64,000 nt of DNA from Meconema thalassinum (lineage: Eukaryota; Arthropoda; Insecta; Orthoptera; Tettigoniidae), in NCBI GenBank assembly GCA_946902985.2, contig OX336388.2:119575894-119639893 (forward strand), given 5' to 3'. The translations under genes were made by a program, and so were the position numbers. The notes under the pieces were generated by a model that searched no databases, was not told where the DNA came from, and was given only the letters and a program-made list of their open reading frames with translations. This document shows positions 44,070 to 54,600 of this stretch, in pieces; positions within the stretch are counted from its first letter, which is position 1, and each line of letters opens with the position of its first letter.

Positions 44070-45652
44070 ATGGCAGACTTGATAATAACTGTAGGATTTC
44101 AGAGTATTTTATCTGACAATAATCGGCCCAATTCTTCGAAGAAAGGCCGTCTACTCGCAGAAAGTGCGCATGTTTTAATTTTAGTAGAAAAGCAGTTTGC
44201 AGGAAATACCAACAGTGTAATAACTGCGAATGTGATAAGAGAAACATCAGTTCGCCAAAAACCTTATCATGACACGATAGAGGTAATGTATCTGTCATTT
44301 TATGCATTAGTTGGGGTGACAGCAGGGGCAGATGACCCCGTAGTTCCGCCCCTTAAAACAACAATAACTAACTGTGGTGACAGCGGCATTAATGTTCATG
44401 TACACGCAATTTCTAATACAATATAATGTTATCGTAGGTTAATGCTACTAGAGAGACGATTGCATGTTCCTGTGAATGCCCTGCTGGATCGTCAGAGAAG
44501 TGCAAGCATATTTCAGCAGTTATTCATGCAGTTAATTCAGAGCATGTAACTTCGCGAACCGATCAACCCTGTGAATGGACTCGACCTCGAATCTCAAACA
44601 CGGGGAAAGAGAAATATAACAAGGGAAAGAGGTTAGAAGAACTTTTGCCCACAAAAAGGCAGAAGCTTGATGTGAAACCAGTTGAAATTCCAGATTTGAA
44701 AACCCCATTTATACTTTCCAAAATTTTAAATGAGGAGAAAAAGTCAGAATCAGTTCAAGTTGCCAATGAATTGCTAGGAAATTTAATAACAGATGTCATA
44801 GTTATGGTTCAGAATAATGCATGTAAAAATGTAATAACATTATTAATGAAACAGGAGACTACATCTGTAATACTGGTAATTGATGTGTGTAGTGTTAGCA
44901 ATTCTGCACTAGCAAGTTATTTTAATAACAATCATGTTGTAATTAATAAGACTCAAGCAGCTGAAATTTGTGTAAAAACCTTACATCAATCGAAGTCTGA
45001 CCTCTGGTTTTCAGAAAGGAAGAAAAGGATCTCTGCAAGTAGGGCACATTCAATTAAAACTAGGAGAAAAGATCGTGAGAAGTTGGTAAATACACTCTTG
45101 AACCCTAAATGTCTTAATGGTAGGGGTCTTAGAAATGTCACATTTGGAAAAAAGTTAGAAAAAACTGCACTTGCCAAATACACAAATTTATATGGTAAAA
45201 CAGTTGTTGCGAGTGGTCTCATAATTCATCTCACCCATCCTTGGTTGTGTGCTAGTCCTGATGGTATAGTAATGGTGGATGGGAAGCCAGAAAGGGTACT
45301 GGAAATTAAATGTCCTATTTCATGTAAAGACAAACCAATCTTAGGTGAAAATGAGATTAATGTGCCGTATCTTATAAGAAATTCAGAAGGAAATTTGGAA
45401 CTGAAACCAAATCATGCATATTTCACTCAATGCCAGCTGCTGATGTACTGTTGTGGGCTTGATGCTTGTGACTTTTTCATTTATACAGAGAACCATAGTT
45501 CCATTCTTTTAGAAATTCAAAGAAATGATAAGTTCTTAAAGGTCTGTATTGAAAAGTTGCAACAGTTTTTCTTCACACACTATTTAAGGGAACTAACATG
45601 CAGATTTAATAATGGGCTTCAGACATCAAAGGAGGTTGTACATTTGTCATAA
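44070..45652 (+). CDS. SWIM zinc finger and YqaJ/lambda-exonuclease-like nuclease of the ISL2EU element, two exons
   Basis: Proposed exon 1 is 44070-44282, with ATG in a GCCATGG context and a donor GAG|GTAATG. Proposed exon 2 is 44438-45652: a TAG immediately before it is in frame, so AG at 44436-44437 fits a splice acceptor. Joined in phase this gives about 475 residues. Exon 2 starts with a SWIM-like CSCECP...KCKH finger. The YqaJ domain shows RISASRAHSI, FGKKLEKTALAKY, CASPDGIV (catalytic Asp), RVLEIKCP (the E-x-K pair) and HAYFTQCQLLMYC, the usual order for this PD-(D/E)xK family. No stop or missing catalytic residue is seen. It meets the transposase tail to tail. Its role in transposition is unknown to me. 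Confidence 0.85.
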
Positions 45653-46395
45653 CACAACACATATGCACAATATCATCAACACTACATAATAGCTCACTTG
45701 GAATTTTTTGAAGTATGTTATATACTTTCACTCTTTGAATGCACCGTTCAACATGAATTCGCACACTAGCAATATTGTAAGTGTCATCAACTTCTTCAGG
45801 TGTCAAATGACCTTCATGCATGAAGGGTGGCATTACTAAAATTGCATTGCTGTCCTCCAATATAGTTTTTATACCAGGGAAACCTTTATCAGCCATTATT
45901 TGATCTCCTGATTCTATCAATTTCAAAATTCCACAGCCATTTGTGATAAAACTGTCACTAGCTCGACCACCATAACATTTGGAAACAAATGTCACCATAC
46001 CACAAGGTGCAATTGCAATAAGGACATTAGCAGTATATGTAGACTTATAATTAGAGTACATATACATACGCTGGCTGATCTCAGGAGGCTGTTCTGTTTT
46101 AATTTCAGTGCAGTCTATACTAGCTCTACAATTTGGATAGTTATCATTAAAAACAGAAGGTAATGTAGCATTAACAGTATCCTTGCTAGGCCAGAAAACC
46201 CACTTTTTTGTTGCTTGTGCCAGTACAGGTAAAACAGATTGAAATATCCTAGAAATATTACCACGGCGAATATTGAAAATAACAGCAAGGGCAGCAAATG
46301 GTAAGGCTAACTTAATTTTCATTAAGAATACCAAGAGTGTGTTTTCTTTACTAATTTTGCATGTATTAGTGTCTGGCAGCAAGTTTAAAAGTATA

Positions 46396-47105
46396 CAGTG
46401 AAACCCCTCAAATCCGAACTAATTGGGGCTGTAGTCAGTTCGGATTAGCCAAAAAATATCCATATAGCAGGTTGTGAGGATGCTGGAGAAGGTTCTCTAG
46501 AGTAGTGGATGACAGTTGATGTCAATGAAGAATGCACCGAACATTAAATAGTGAGTTAACATGACAGCAATGTAGCTAGTGACAGTGAGGAAGAAGAAAC
46601 TTGGACAGACAATGTGACTTATACTGAGGCTGCATCTGCTCTGGACATCGCATTGCGCTTCGTAGAACAACACGAAGCAGCCATGCCAAACGATGTCATG
46701 TTCATGCGCAATTGCCTCTGCGGGAATGTTTTCGCCACTTCGACAATTGATGATAACTGATTTCATGTGAAAGATTATGTGATATTTTGTGTGTTTCTAC
46801 TGTTATTTCATTGTTCTTGCAAAGTGATTAACCTAAGAAATTACAATAACCAACTTTTCCGATTTTCAATCCAGGATGAGATAAGTATGCAGGTACATTT
46901 AGGCTACACTTTGTTACGTATGCTAACTCTACTTCTTTGATAATTTTTCGACTAATTGTTGAAAAATAAGATTTTACTGTAGAATATATAATTGTTTTAT
47001 GGCTAAATAAATACGTTTCTCTGTTTGGCGCGTGTTTTTAAAACTTAAAATTGTCGAAGAAAACTCGTTCGGATTACCGGGGTTCGGATTTGAGGGGTTT
47101 CACTG
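46396..47105 (+). mobile_element. Tigger-like element 1, internally deleted (710 bp)
   Basis: Ends CAGTGAAACCCCTCAAATCC and its inverse, flanked by TA (46394-46395, 47106-47107). The plus strand keeps the acidic C-terminus of a Tigger/jerky-type transposase: SDSEEEETWTDNV, then TYTEAASALDIALRFVEQHE and NDVMFMRNCLC. The DDE core and HTH are gone. Confidence 0.85.
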
Positions 47106-47203
47106 TATTACAAATTTCTTTGTTGACACCAGCCAGAACATTTAATTGTGATTCATCAGAAACTGAACTATAACCTAACAAGAAGTTCCATGACGAATTA
47201 AAG

Positions 47204-48582
47204 AGCCTACTTTTCTTAAAATTTAAGATTCTTGCCAATGATTAATCTATATGGATCTAGAATAATGACGAAATTAAGTTGGTAATATCGATATTTCTAA
47301 TTAATTCGAAATACTGTATACCTGGCATAATGTAGCCTAATAGAGAACTACAGTTGGCAGCCCTGGTGACTGAATATATTCTTAGTTCCATCTCTTAAGG
47401 TACATAATACGAAATATGGTTGAAGTCCAATGGATAGCATGGACGTCACATGCAGTTAAACATTGGGTCTAACAGTGTGCGTAAAATCATGTTGGCAACA
47501 ATGACATACATATATTGGTCAGAAATAATCTGAAATAATAGGATCTATTGTTGTGTCAATTTTGAATGAAATCCATTAGTTAGTATAGAAGTTACATGCA
47601 TTTTAAAATTGGACCTATCAGCAGGCTTAGAATCATGTTGGCAGCACTGGCGTAGGCCTATATTAGTTACTCCAAATTAATCTAGAATGCCAGGTACTAT
47701 ACGTGTGCAAAGTTTAGAGCTATTGGCTTGCATACTTTCTCATATTTTGATAGTAGGGAAACAAACATAGAGACAGTATTTATTGACAGTTGGCAGCCCT
47801 GGTTACTCTTAAGTATCGGCATAGTCATATCTGTTATGGTACACATAGCACACACGAAATTTGGTTGAAATCCAAATGATAGTATAGAAGTTACATGTAT
47901 TTAAAGTTGAATCTCTCAGCAGGCTTAGAATCATGTTGGTAGCACTGACGTATCCAAGTTACTCCAAATTAATATAGAATGTCAGGTACTATATGTGTGC
48001 ATAGTTAAATGCTGTCGGCTTGCATACTTTCGGATATATGGGTATTTGGATAAAAAAAAATTGAGAGCATTTATTAACAGTTGGCAGCCCTGATGGCTTC
48101 CAAGAATACGCTCAGTCATATCTGTTTATGTAACCATAGCACACACGAAATTTGGTTGAAATATAATTGATAGTGTGGATGTTATATGCATTTAAAATTT
48201 GGACCTATCAGCAGGCTTATAATCATTTTGGCAACACTGCCATGTATGGCCTCCTGGAATTTAAACTGCAATATTATTATCTATACGTGTGCCAATTTTG
48301 AAATAGCTCCCATTCATACATTCCAAGATATCCAACATGGAGCTCAAATTTCAATTGCGATTTTTCAGCAGTTGGTAGCACTGACATCATTTTCAAATAT
48401 GGCCGTGAGATATTCAGGTATAGATCTTTACTCCTACCAAATTTTGTTTCGATTGCTGCAGCCGTTTAGGAGTTGATAGGGGGGGGGGGGACACACACAC
48501 ACACAGCCAGCCAGACAGACACACATTTGCCCGATCTCATGTCTACTTTTTCCTCATTTTTGCAAAATGTGAAAAGTAGGCT
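47204..48582. mobile_element. Unclassified element with 12-bp inverted ends and internal tandem repeats
   Basis: AGCCTACTTTTC (47204-47215) and GAAAAGTAGGCT (48571-48582) are exact inverses. Removing the interval rejoins the transposase reading (YKERGFF then FNSSWNF). Inside, three to four diverged units of about 270-300 bp repeat phrases such as GTTGGCAGCCCTG, CACACGAAATTTGGTTGAA and CAGCAGGCTTAGAATCATG. Near the right end are a G-run and an AC repeat (48480-48505). No coding region. Superfamily not determined. Confidence 0.65.
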
Positions 48583-49016
48583 AAAAATCCTCTTTCTTTA
48601 TATGGGAAGTCAGGCCCAGACAATTTACTAACATGTCTAAGTTTAGCATGTAATGTGTGAAGGGCTGATATATTTGCTTGTGTGCTGACACTGTTTCCAT
48701 CCAAAATTGCTTTCTATTCACCACAACGTTTGTTTGTCTGAGTTTGGGCATCAGCTTTCATGGACACTAGAACAGGCTCACTAGTTTGCAGATCTGATAT
48801 ATCAGGTGTTGAAATGACTACATTTCTATTTACACTTCTCTCCTTCAATCTCATAAATCTGCTGAGAGAGCCTGTTCCTGTTGACTTTCTTCTGTAACAT
48901 TCAGGAAAGATACTTGGACTAGCAGGTAGTTGAGATTTTCACCCTCCTATGAAATGTGTGCTGCAGATTCTAGATGATTTTGAAGGTGTCCACTAAGTAC
49001 CATCTGCCCTATAAAA

Positions 49017-49314
49017 AAGCCAAGCCAACTCCGTACAGGCCATGAAGGCCCTGGGAGTAGTGGAAGGTAGAGGCTTCCACTCTCTGCGACATCGGCACTA
49101 GTTGGGATGGAGTTGTCAGCTCCACGCCCGGCCGTCTTTGCTCCCAGGAATTACCCTGGTACTCATTTCTGGTGTAGGCTGAGTGAACCCCAGGGCTATT
49201 TGCGTTTCCGAAAGTGGTAGTTTCGTTTCTAAAATCCACTACCTGGGTGGGGATCGAACCCACTCCCTTTCAGTTAGAAGCTCAGCGCCTCTACCGACTG
49301 CGCCACACAGGCCC
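49017..49314 (-). mobile_element. SINE family C (tRNA-derived) with 13-bp target duplication
   Basis: On the minus strand the head reads GCCTGTGTGGCGCAGTCGG (A-box region) and GGTTCGATCCC (B box, near 49250-49260). Direct repeats CTGCCCTATAAAA flank it (49004-49016, 49315-49327). It lies between exons of the ISL2EU transposase. Confidence 0.92.
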
Positions 49315-49327
49315 CTGCCCTATAAAA

Positions 49328-49980
49328 CAAATTGTGTAAATGTGGCAAATTTATGTAAACATACCTTTTAAAGTAAGGGCAATCTGTAAATGCAAATATT
49401 ATTTTGAACACATTTTGTAAAATTTAAGTTGGATCTGTATTAGGCCTATATTTATTTGAATTTCTGTTGTAATGAGTTCAAATTATTTTGTGACTGTCTG
49501 GTTTCATAATAATATGTTTCTAGGACTATTTAAGATACTGTAATGCTCTTTTATTTAATGTTTATGTATAATTACACATTTCTAAAATATTTCTGTAGGC
49601 TATTAATATTTTGTTCCTATTTTTTTTGTCATGTACCAGGGCCTATTTCTGTAAATATAATATTAATCCACTAGCCTTTCAAATCCACAACGTGAGGTTG
49701 GGGAGGAAATCTAAAAAAATTCACACTTTGCTCGGTATTAAGGTATCTGTTATTTAATTATTAAGGCTATCATTAAGACTACTGTGTAATAGAATATCTC
49801 TACTATTATGATGTTTGTGCTTTAAAAATATGGCCTACTGGTGCGGACCTTACCTTGGAAGTATAGCATTACTGTAATTATTTTGGTTGTTATTGTTAAC
49901 CTATTTGTAAAAGTCATGGTTAGTATGGGTTTTATACTGTGTAATTTAGTATTAATTAAAATATTTAAATCCCCTATTAC
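49328..49980 (-). other. Presumed intron of ISL2EU transposase
   Basis: AT-rich, with no coding region except a degenerate THAP-exon copy at 49672-49755. The donor for the first exon is at 49980/49979. Confidence 0.5.
49672..49755 (-). pseudogene. Degenerate duplicate of the THAP exon
   Basis: Reads RYLNTEQSVNFFRFPPQPH and VVDLKG followed by a stop, against RYCNTEQSVKFYSFPSRPH in the copy at 49981-50111. The two nucleotide blocks align over about 85 bp, 335 bp apart in the same orientation. The first zinc ligands are lost, so this copy cannot fold as a THAP finger. Confidence 0.75.
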
Positions 49981-50111
49981 TTCTTGCGATTTACTGCTAA
50001 AATCCACCGTCTTTTCAAATCCATTTCGTGAGGTCGTGATGGAAAACTATAAAATTTCACACTTTGCTCTGTATTGCAGTATCTATTATTGCAGCCAACA
50101 ACACTACACAT
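49981..50111 (-). pseudogene. ISL2EU transposase exon 1: THAP domain start
   Basis: ATG 50111 opens MCSVVGCNNRYC, with Cys2 and Cys7 as first zinc ligands, SFPSRP as the conserved FP turn, and Trp36 in KRRWILAV. The frame meets a stop just past NRKK, but a donor-like AA|GTAATAG at 49981/49980 would end the exon first. The remaining C-x2-H half should lie in a later exon, which I could not place. It is listed with the broken transposase. A THAP on this transposase agrees with ISL2EU elements. Confidence 0.72.
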
Positions 50112-50563
50112 AACATTGCCAGAACGTTCTGACATTTTTTAAATAATAATCTGAAGCCAACACTATAAAATATTGAATAAACACATGTAAAATTCACTCG
50201 TACTGCAACGTCTTACGAACAGCTGTTGATAAACAAGACCGTGTGTAGTTCACGTAGTATCCACCCGCAGCAGCACACTGCAGAACGCACGGTGCCTATG
50301 GAGAATAATACTCTTATGTACAGCAGTAATCAGGCCATGTAAATGCATGTCTGTACTGATCAATGGGTTAAAAGAGAAATAAAAAAAAGAGGTACAACAA
50401 AGTCTCGCTCAACCAACATTCGCTTATCCGACACTCCGTGTTATCCGACACGGTTCCCTTTCTGAATTGCATTCCTGGCTGCGAGGATGCTACGTCTCTA
50501 GATGTGAGTAAGTGGTGTGCACAAGATCAGCTGTTTGAACTAACTGACCCTAATATTATTGAT

Positions 50564-52147
50564 ATTATGGACAGACACAAATGGCCTACAAATAAATCTA
50601 CAGAAAACCAAACAGATGACATTCCGGAAAGGAGGGAGAAAAACACCAAAAGACACTCTGATACTACACAATGAACCATTAGAATTGTTTTAAAATTTAA
50701 ATACTTGGGAGTCACCCTTCAAACAACACTGACATCATTCAGAATAGATGTGCAGGAAGAGCAGCTGCTGCAATAAAAGCAACATATAGCATCAAGCATC
50801 TGCAACAACTCTCGACCAAAACTGGAATGATTCTCTCCAACTGTAATAATGCCAATAGCTACCTATGGACTCAACATTATATGGGATACTCTTACTGTCG
50901 CAGACCTCTTAACAGTAGAAAAAATCAAGGCCCGCTACATGAAAAGAGTGCTGGGAATAGGAATAACATCACTATCAAGACTGACTTATATTATGCTTAG
51001 GGAGAACTTCTTCATATAAGATATCAGGTTGCAGTTGCATCTTCCAAACACAAACGCCTATGAGAAAACCTTTCAAATATTACTTGAAAAAAGGAACATC
51101 ATTTAGACCGAGTTTTATACAACAGTCGTCATACTGACACAAAACTGGAGACAGGCCAACTATAAACTGCGACACGCCATCACACGATTTTCACCACAAG
51201 CTATGCACCAACAAAAGATTTCATTACCTAAATGAGGACTGTTTGTGTGAATTATGTCATAATCAATGTTCCCATTCTAAAAAATCCTTCAAAGATTTTA
51301 TTTTTAAGTACACTAACCTTTTCACTGCTAATATTGTGAGAGGCTATCAAAACCCTCCATGCTGAATACATTTTTAAAAATATGTTATCTAAAATAATAT
51401 GAAATATATGAAAAGTGAGCAAAGCTGATAAGACATTTCATCTGAATTGGCAAAATAATTCCGGAAAAGATTTCAGATTTAGTTATTATTCCACAAAAAT
51501 TAAGAACAGAGAAAATAAGGGTTGTCCATTGGAGACATTGGTTTGCAGAGCTGGTAGTTGAGGTTCAGCACTATCACTGTCACTAGGATTATAATCACAA
51601 CCCAAATCACTGATATCTGAGTACTCATCTTCCGATTCCAGAGTATTCACCGCTTCTAAAAGTTCTAACTCCGAAAGTGCGCGCCGTCCACTACTTGAAG
51701 CCATTTTTACAAACCCTGGAGACAGGTGCTTTGCGGGACTGCCAACCTAGGATGTGCACTGAGCTGAGTGCACTATTCCGGATATTTGTCCGTAGATAGC
51801 GTTAAAATGCAGTCTGATGGTCCATTATGTTCCTAAAAGATATAGCTTGCTGCCGCTCAAGTTTGAAAACCGAAGGAAACTCCAAAGGTACCTACTTCCG
51901 CTTCAGAAATTCAGCTGAAGTTCCCGACGTGATATCTCGGGCGCAGCAAGGACGTGACGTTCTACCGCACCCGAGATATCTCCGGCTTAGCAGTGTAAAG
52001 GTTAATTATAGGGACCATGCGAATATGTGCAAAAAAGACTAATATCACTAATGAAACTGTGCAGTGATTAGATATAGGCAAATCATATTATTTTCAGATG
52101 TATTATGCAGTTTCTCTGGCTATTTTGCTGCAATAAACATTTCATTC
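50564..52147 (+). mobile_element. 5'-truncated LINE fragment with 11-bp target duplication
   Basis: The plus strand starts in the RT thumb with NGLQINLQKTKQMTFRKGG, then KYLGVTLQTT, ATYGLNIIWDTL and VEKIKARYMKRVLGIG, in several shifted frames. The 3' UTR ends shortly after AATAAA (52132-52137). A piggyBac end sits inside it. The TSD proves target-primed insertion into Tigger-like element 2. Confidence 0.8.
51486..52001 (-). mobile_element. piggyBac-like 5' end with transposase N-terminus
   Basis: The right end, read inverted, begins CCTTTACACTGCTAAGCCGG and abuts TTAA (52002-52005), the piggyBac target. A GATATCTCGGG/CCCGAGATATC inverted pair lies just inside (51931-51980). The minus-strand frame from ATG 51704 reads GRRALSELELLEAVNTLESE and an acidic stretch, like piggyBac transposase N-termini. 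It runs out near 51486 with no catalytic part. The left end was not found. Confidence 0.75.
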
Positions 52148-52638
52148 ATATTATTGATTTCGTGAATGCTAACGAAAATGAGGATGGTGAAGAAGAAGAA
52201 CGAGGTATTGCAGAACAAAATGATAAAACGATGTATCACAGCGGAGGATTAGGCGCATTGGATATGCCGTTAACGTACGTAGAGCAACAGCCAGAGGCAA
52301 GCGCAACAGAGGTGTTGATTTTGCGTCTATGAGGAGATCTCGCAGCAATAAAACGTGAGACTGCAGGCAAGCAGACACTATTGACAAGTTTCTTTTCTTA
52401 AGACATTTGGAACGTTTTTGTTCAATACTGCATGTACAATTCAATTGATAATTCACTAAATAGAGTACCGTAAAACATGTCATTGTTCTAGTAATACAGT
52501 ATAGCCAACCTAGTTGTTTTAGTTCATTTACAAAGTCATTCTGTATTAACCGACATTTTCGGTGATCCGACATACTCCAGGTCCAGTTTAGGTCGGATAA
52601 TTGAGACTCTACTGTATTATTACAGACTACATGATTGA

Positions 52639-53234
52639 CAGTGAAACCTCTCTTAAAGACAGATTTTTCTTGGAACCGATTTAAAACCTCATAAGGTCAA
52701 TGTATTTGTTACCTCTATTTAAGGACCACACCTCTCCCCGACCAAAGACCAGGCATTTTCTCAGTCTGACCTCTTTCAAAAGACCACTTCTCGTCTGCCT
52801 TCCCATTGGAGATGGTGATTAGGGTGATGATGTAAACAATGGTTCTTTTGGCACAGAACTGCTTCAGCATACAATGTCATTAGAAAAAATACAAAAAGCG
52901 GCTCTCCTAGAAGATTGTTCGAATCCAGAACAAAATAATGGGCTTTCGAACTCACTCAGCGATATTCTAGAAAGTGAAATAAAAAAATAAAAAAAAGACG
53001 TGCTAATCTGAAACAGAGATCAATTCGTTACTTTTTTAAATGACAGAGCTGAAAAAAATGAAAAATTGTAATTAATTTGTACTAAATGTGAACCAATGCA
53101 GATAAATTGTAATCAAGTTTGTGTTTCAACTGTACTTTATTAATAATGTAGTATAAAATTATTTTAATGCCTACCCCTCTAAAAGGCCAGTTTTCCATGG
53201 AATCGTCACTGGTCTCTTAATCGAGGTTCCACTG
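52639..53234 (+). mobile_element. Tigger-like element 3, internally deleted (596 bp), PIP-box-like end
   Basis: The left end CAGTGAAACCTCTCTTAAAG and inverted right end CAGTGGAACCTCGATTAAGA are TIRs. TA follows on the right; the left flank is GA, probably mutated. The plus strand retains SLEKIQKAALLEDC, NGLSNSLSDILES and, after a stop, LKQRSIRYFFK then TGA. The final Q-x-x-I-x-x-F-F (53014-53037) again fits a PIP box. Confidence 0.8.
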
Positions 53235-53236
53235 TA

Positions 53237-53815
53237 CTTGATTTCCGTCATTCAATCTCTTATTAGTTAACCAAGCCATTGTCTCAAGCAAACGAAGGGG
53301 ACTACCATTGCAATAGACCACTCTCGAATAGAAATAATCAACTGTTTAGTGATACTGGCGCTGATCCCATCTCTGTCATCTCCTCTTTTTGGTCCATCAG
53401 GGGTTGGCCACATTGGTTGGTGAATTGGTGTTGACATTACTGCACTTGCTGGCTCTTGGGTTAAGCAAACACTAAAACAACTGTTTTATTTCATCATTAA
53501 TATATTTCCTCATTGAATTTAATATTGACAACATTAAATTCCTGTACAGGGACATGGATAGCACTAGATTATACACACACACAAAGTTAGATATAGTGAA
53601 CACACAACAACTATGAACATAAGGGGTCGGGGAACAGAGCAGCGTTCTGGCTTGCTGTACTGTATAATTTTAATTTATTTCCAAACATAAAAACCAGATT
53701 CAATTACAAGTGTTGTTGAAACTAACCCAATTTTATTGGGCATTATACAGTACATTATATCATGATGACAGTATACAGATAAGAATTTGGGCTAATGACC
53801 TAAGGACTCACCATT
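53237..53815. other. No gene recognised
   Basis: AT-rich sequence between the Tigger-like element and a LINE fragment. I see no ORF, TIR or tRNA-like box. Confidence 0.5.
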
Positions 53816-54600
53816 AATATAAATAAGAATAACGTGATGAAGATAGGAGGAGATAGGGAAGATATGTTGATAGAGTGGCAAGGAAGGACTATGGATCAAG
53901 TCCACAGCTTTACATATCTGGGAACAATGCTGACTGAGGATGAAAGAATCGACGGAGAGGTTAATACTCGAGTAAAGAAGGCAAATGATGTATATTATCA
54001 GTCGAGCCAGTGTATTGTGGGAAAGAAGGAAGTCTCGGAGAAAACCAAGATTCAAATCTATAAAACAGTTTTTTTACCTACACTCACCTATGGAGCTGAG
54101 ACATGGACTATGCTGGACAAACATGAAAGTAGAGCGACTGCCTCAGAGATGAAATACCTCCGGAAGATAGTGAATAAAACTAGAAGAGATAGGGTACGAA
54201 ATATAGCGATCAGAGAAGAATTAAAGGTGGAATCGGTAGTACATACTATCCAGAAGAAAGCTTTACAATGGTATGGACATATCATAAGGATGGATGAAGA
54301 AAGGAAACCAAAGCAAGTGTTTGAGGCAAAGCCTGAAGGCACTCGAAGAAGAGGTCGTCCAAGGAAAGAATGGATCCAATATGTCGGAGAGGTGGCAGAG
54401 AAGAAGGGAAGGACTCTGCAGCAAACCAGGAGACTCGCAGGGAATAGGAATGAATACAGAAAGTGGCTGGCAGACACGACGCCAAGAGGCAAAAGGGATA
54501 ATGAAGAAGACCTAAATGTTACGTCTCTTAAAACAATAATTGAAGCGTTACACCAAAAAGGGATACTAAGGTTCGGAAGTTAAAGAAAAGTTTTATTGTC
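53816..54600 (+). pseudogene. RTE-type LINE C-terminal fragment (open 249-codon frame)
   Basis: From ATG 53834 the frame is uninterrupted to 54583. It holds the post-RT domain: FTYLGTMLTEDERI, KKEVSEKTKIQIYK, LTYGAETWTM, MKYLRKIVNKTRRDRVRNIA and WYGHIIRMDEER, then RRRGRPRKEWIQ. The catalytic RT is absent, so this is a 5'-truncated insertion. It is a relative of, but clearly different from, the C-terminus at 37984-38637. Confidence 0.85.

Larger units (their letters stand above)
45606..49003 (-). pseudogene. ISL2EU DDE-type transposase, body split by Tigger-like and tandem-repeat insertions
   Basis: The last open part (46382-45606, 258 codons) has IFNIRRGNISRIFQ (HTH-like), RASIDCTEIKTEQP (first Asp), YKSTYTANVLIAIAPCG, GGRASDSFIT, IMADKGFPGI (second Asp) and HVERCIQRVK (Glu). 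This is the DDE_Tnp_4 pattern shared with Harbinger. Its N-terminal continuation is cut by the Tigger-like element (46396-47105). Beyond that, NSSWNFLLGYSSVSDESQ and LNVLAGVNKEI read at 47107-47204. Past the tandem-repeat element, more diverged coding sequence lies at 48583-49003. Its last 47 bases overlap the 3' end of the YqaJ gene on the other strand. Confidence 0.8.
31718..50297. mobile_element. ISL2EU-type DNA transposon (YqaJ plus THAP/DDE transposase), split by insertions
   Basis: The ends AGGCTCCGTGCGTT (31718-31731) and, inverted, AGGCACCGTGCGTT (50297-50284) differ at one base, and each is flanked by AT, a 2-bp target duplication. Between them two converging genes remain: a SWIM-YqaJ protein (plus strand) and a THAP/DDE-4 transposase (minus strand). 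That combination is what I know as the eukaryotic ISL2EU (IS4EU) superfamily. The span of 18.6 kb falls to about 3.9 kb after removing the P-like element, a Tigger-like element, a tandem-repeat element and a SINE. The TIR is short, so end calling is moderate confidence; the gene pair is strong. Confidence 0.75.
50480..52401 (+). pseudogene. Tigger-like transposase C-terminus with PIP-box-like end, interrupted
   Basis: Before the insertion it reads DVSKWCAQDQLFELTDPNIID, the end of a Tigger-type transposase. After it come VNANENEDGEEEE, LDMPLTYVEQQPEASATEVL and, past a stop, KQTLLTSFFS. The last motif fits Q-x-x-L-x-x-F-F (52372-52395), the PCNA-binding PIP box described for Drosophila pogo transposase. 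Eleven bases, ATATTATTGAT, are duplicated at the split (50553-50563, 52148-52158). Confidence 0.78.
50395..52614 (+). mobile_element. Tigger-like element 2, split by a LINE fragment
   Basis: The left end CAACAAAGTCTCGCTCAACC and the inverted right end CAGTAGAGTCTCAATTATCC share the AGTCTC core. TA flanks both (50393-50394, 52615-52616). TTATCCGAC-type motifs recur inside the ends. Transposase C-terminal coding lies at 50480-50563 and 52148-52401. The HTH and DDE core are absent. Confidence 0.8.

Noticed and set aside
47350..48440. CRISPR-like array
   Set aside because: Repeats are long, diverged and contiguous without uniform spacers; the window is eukaryotic.
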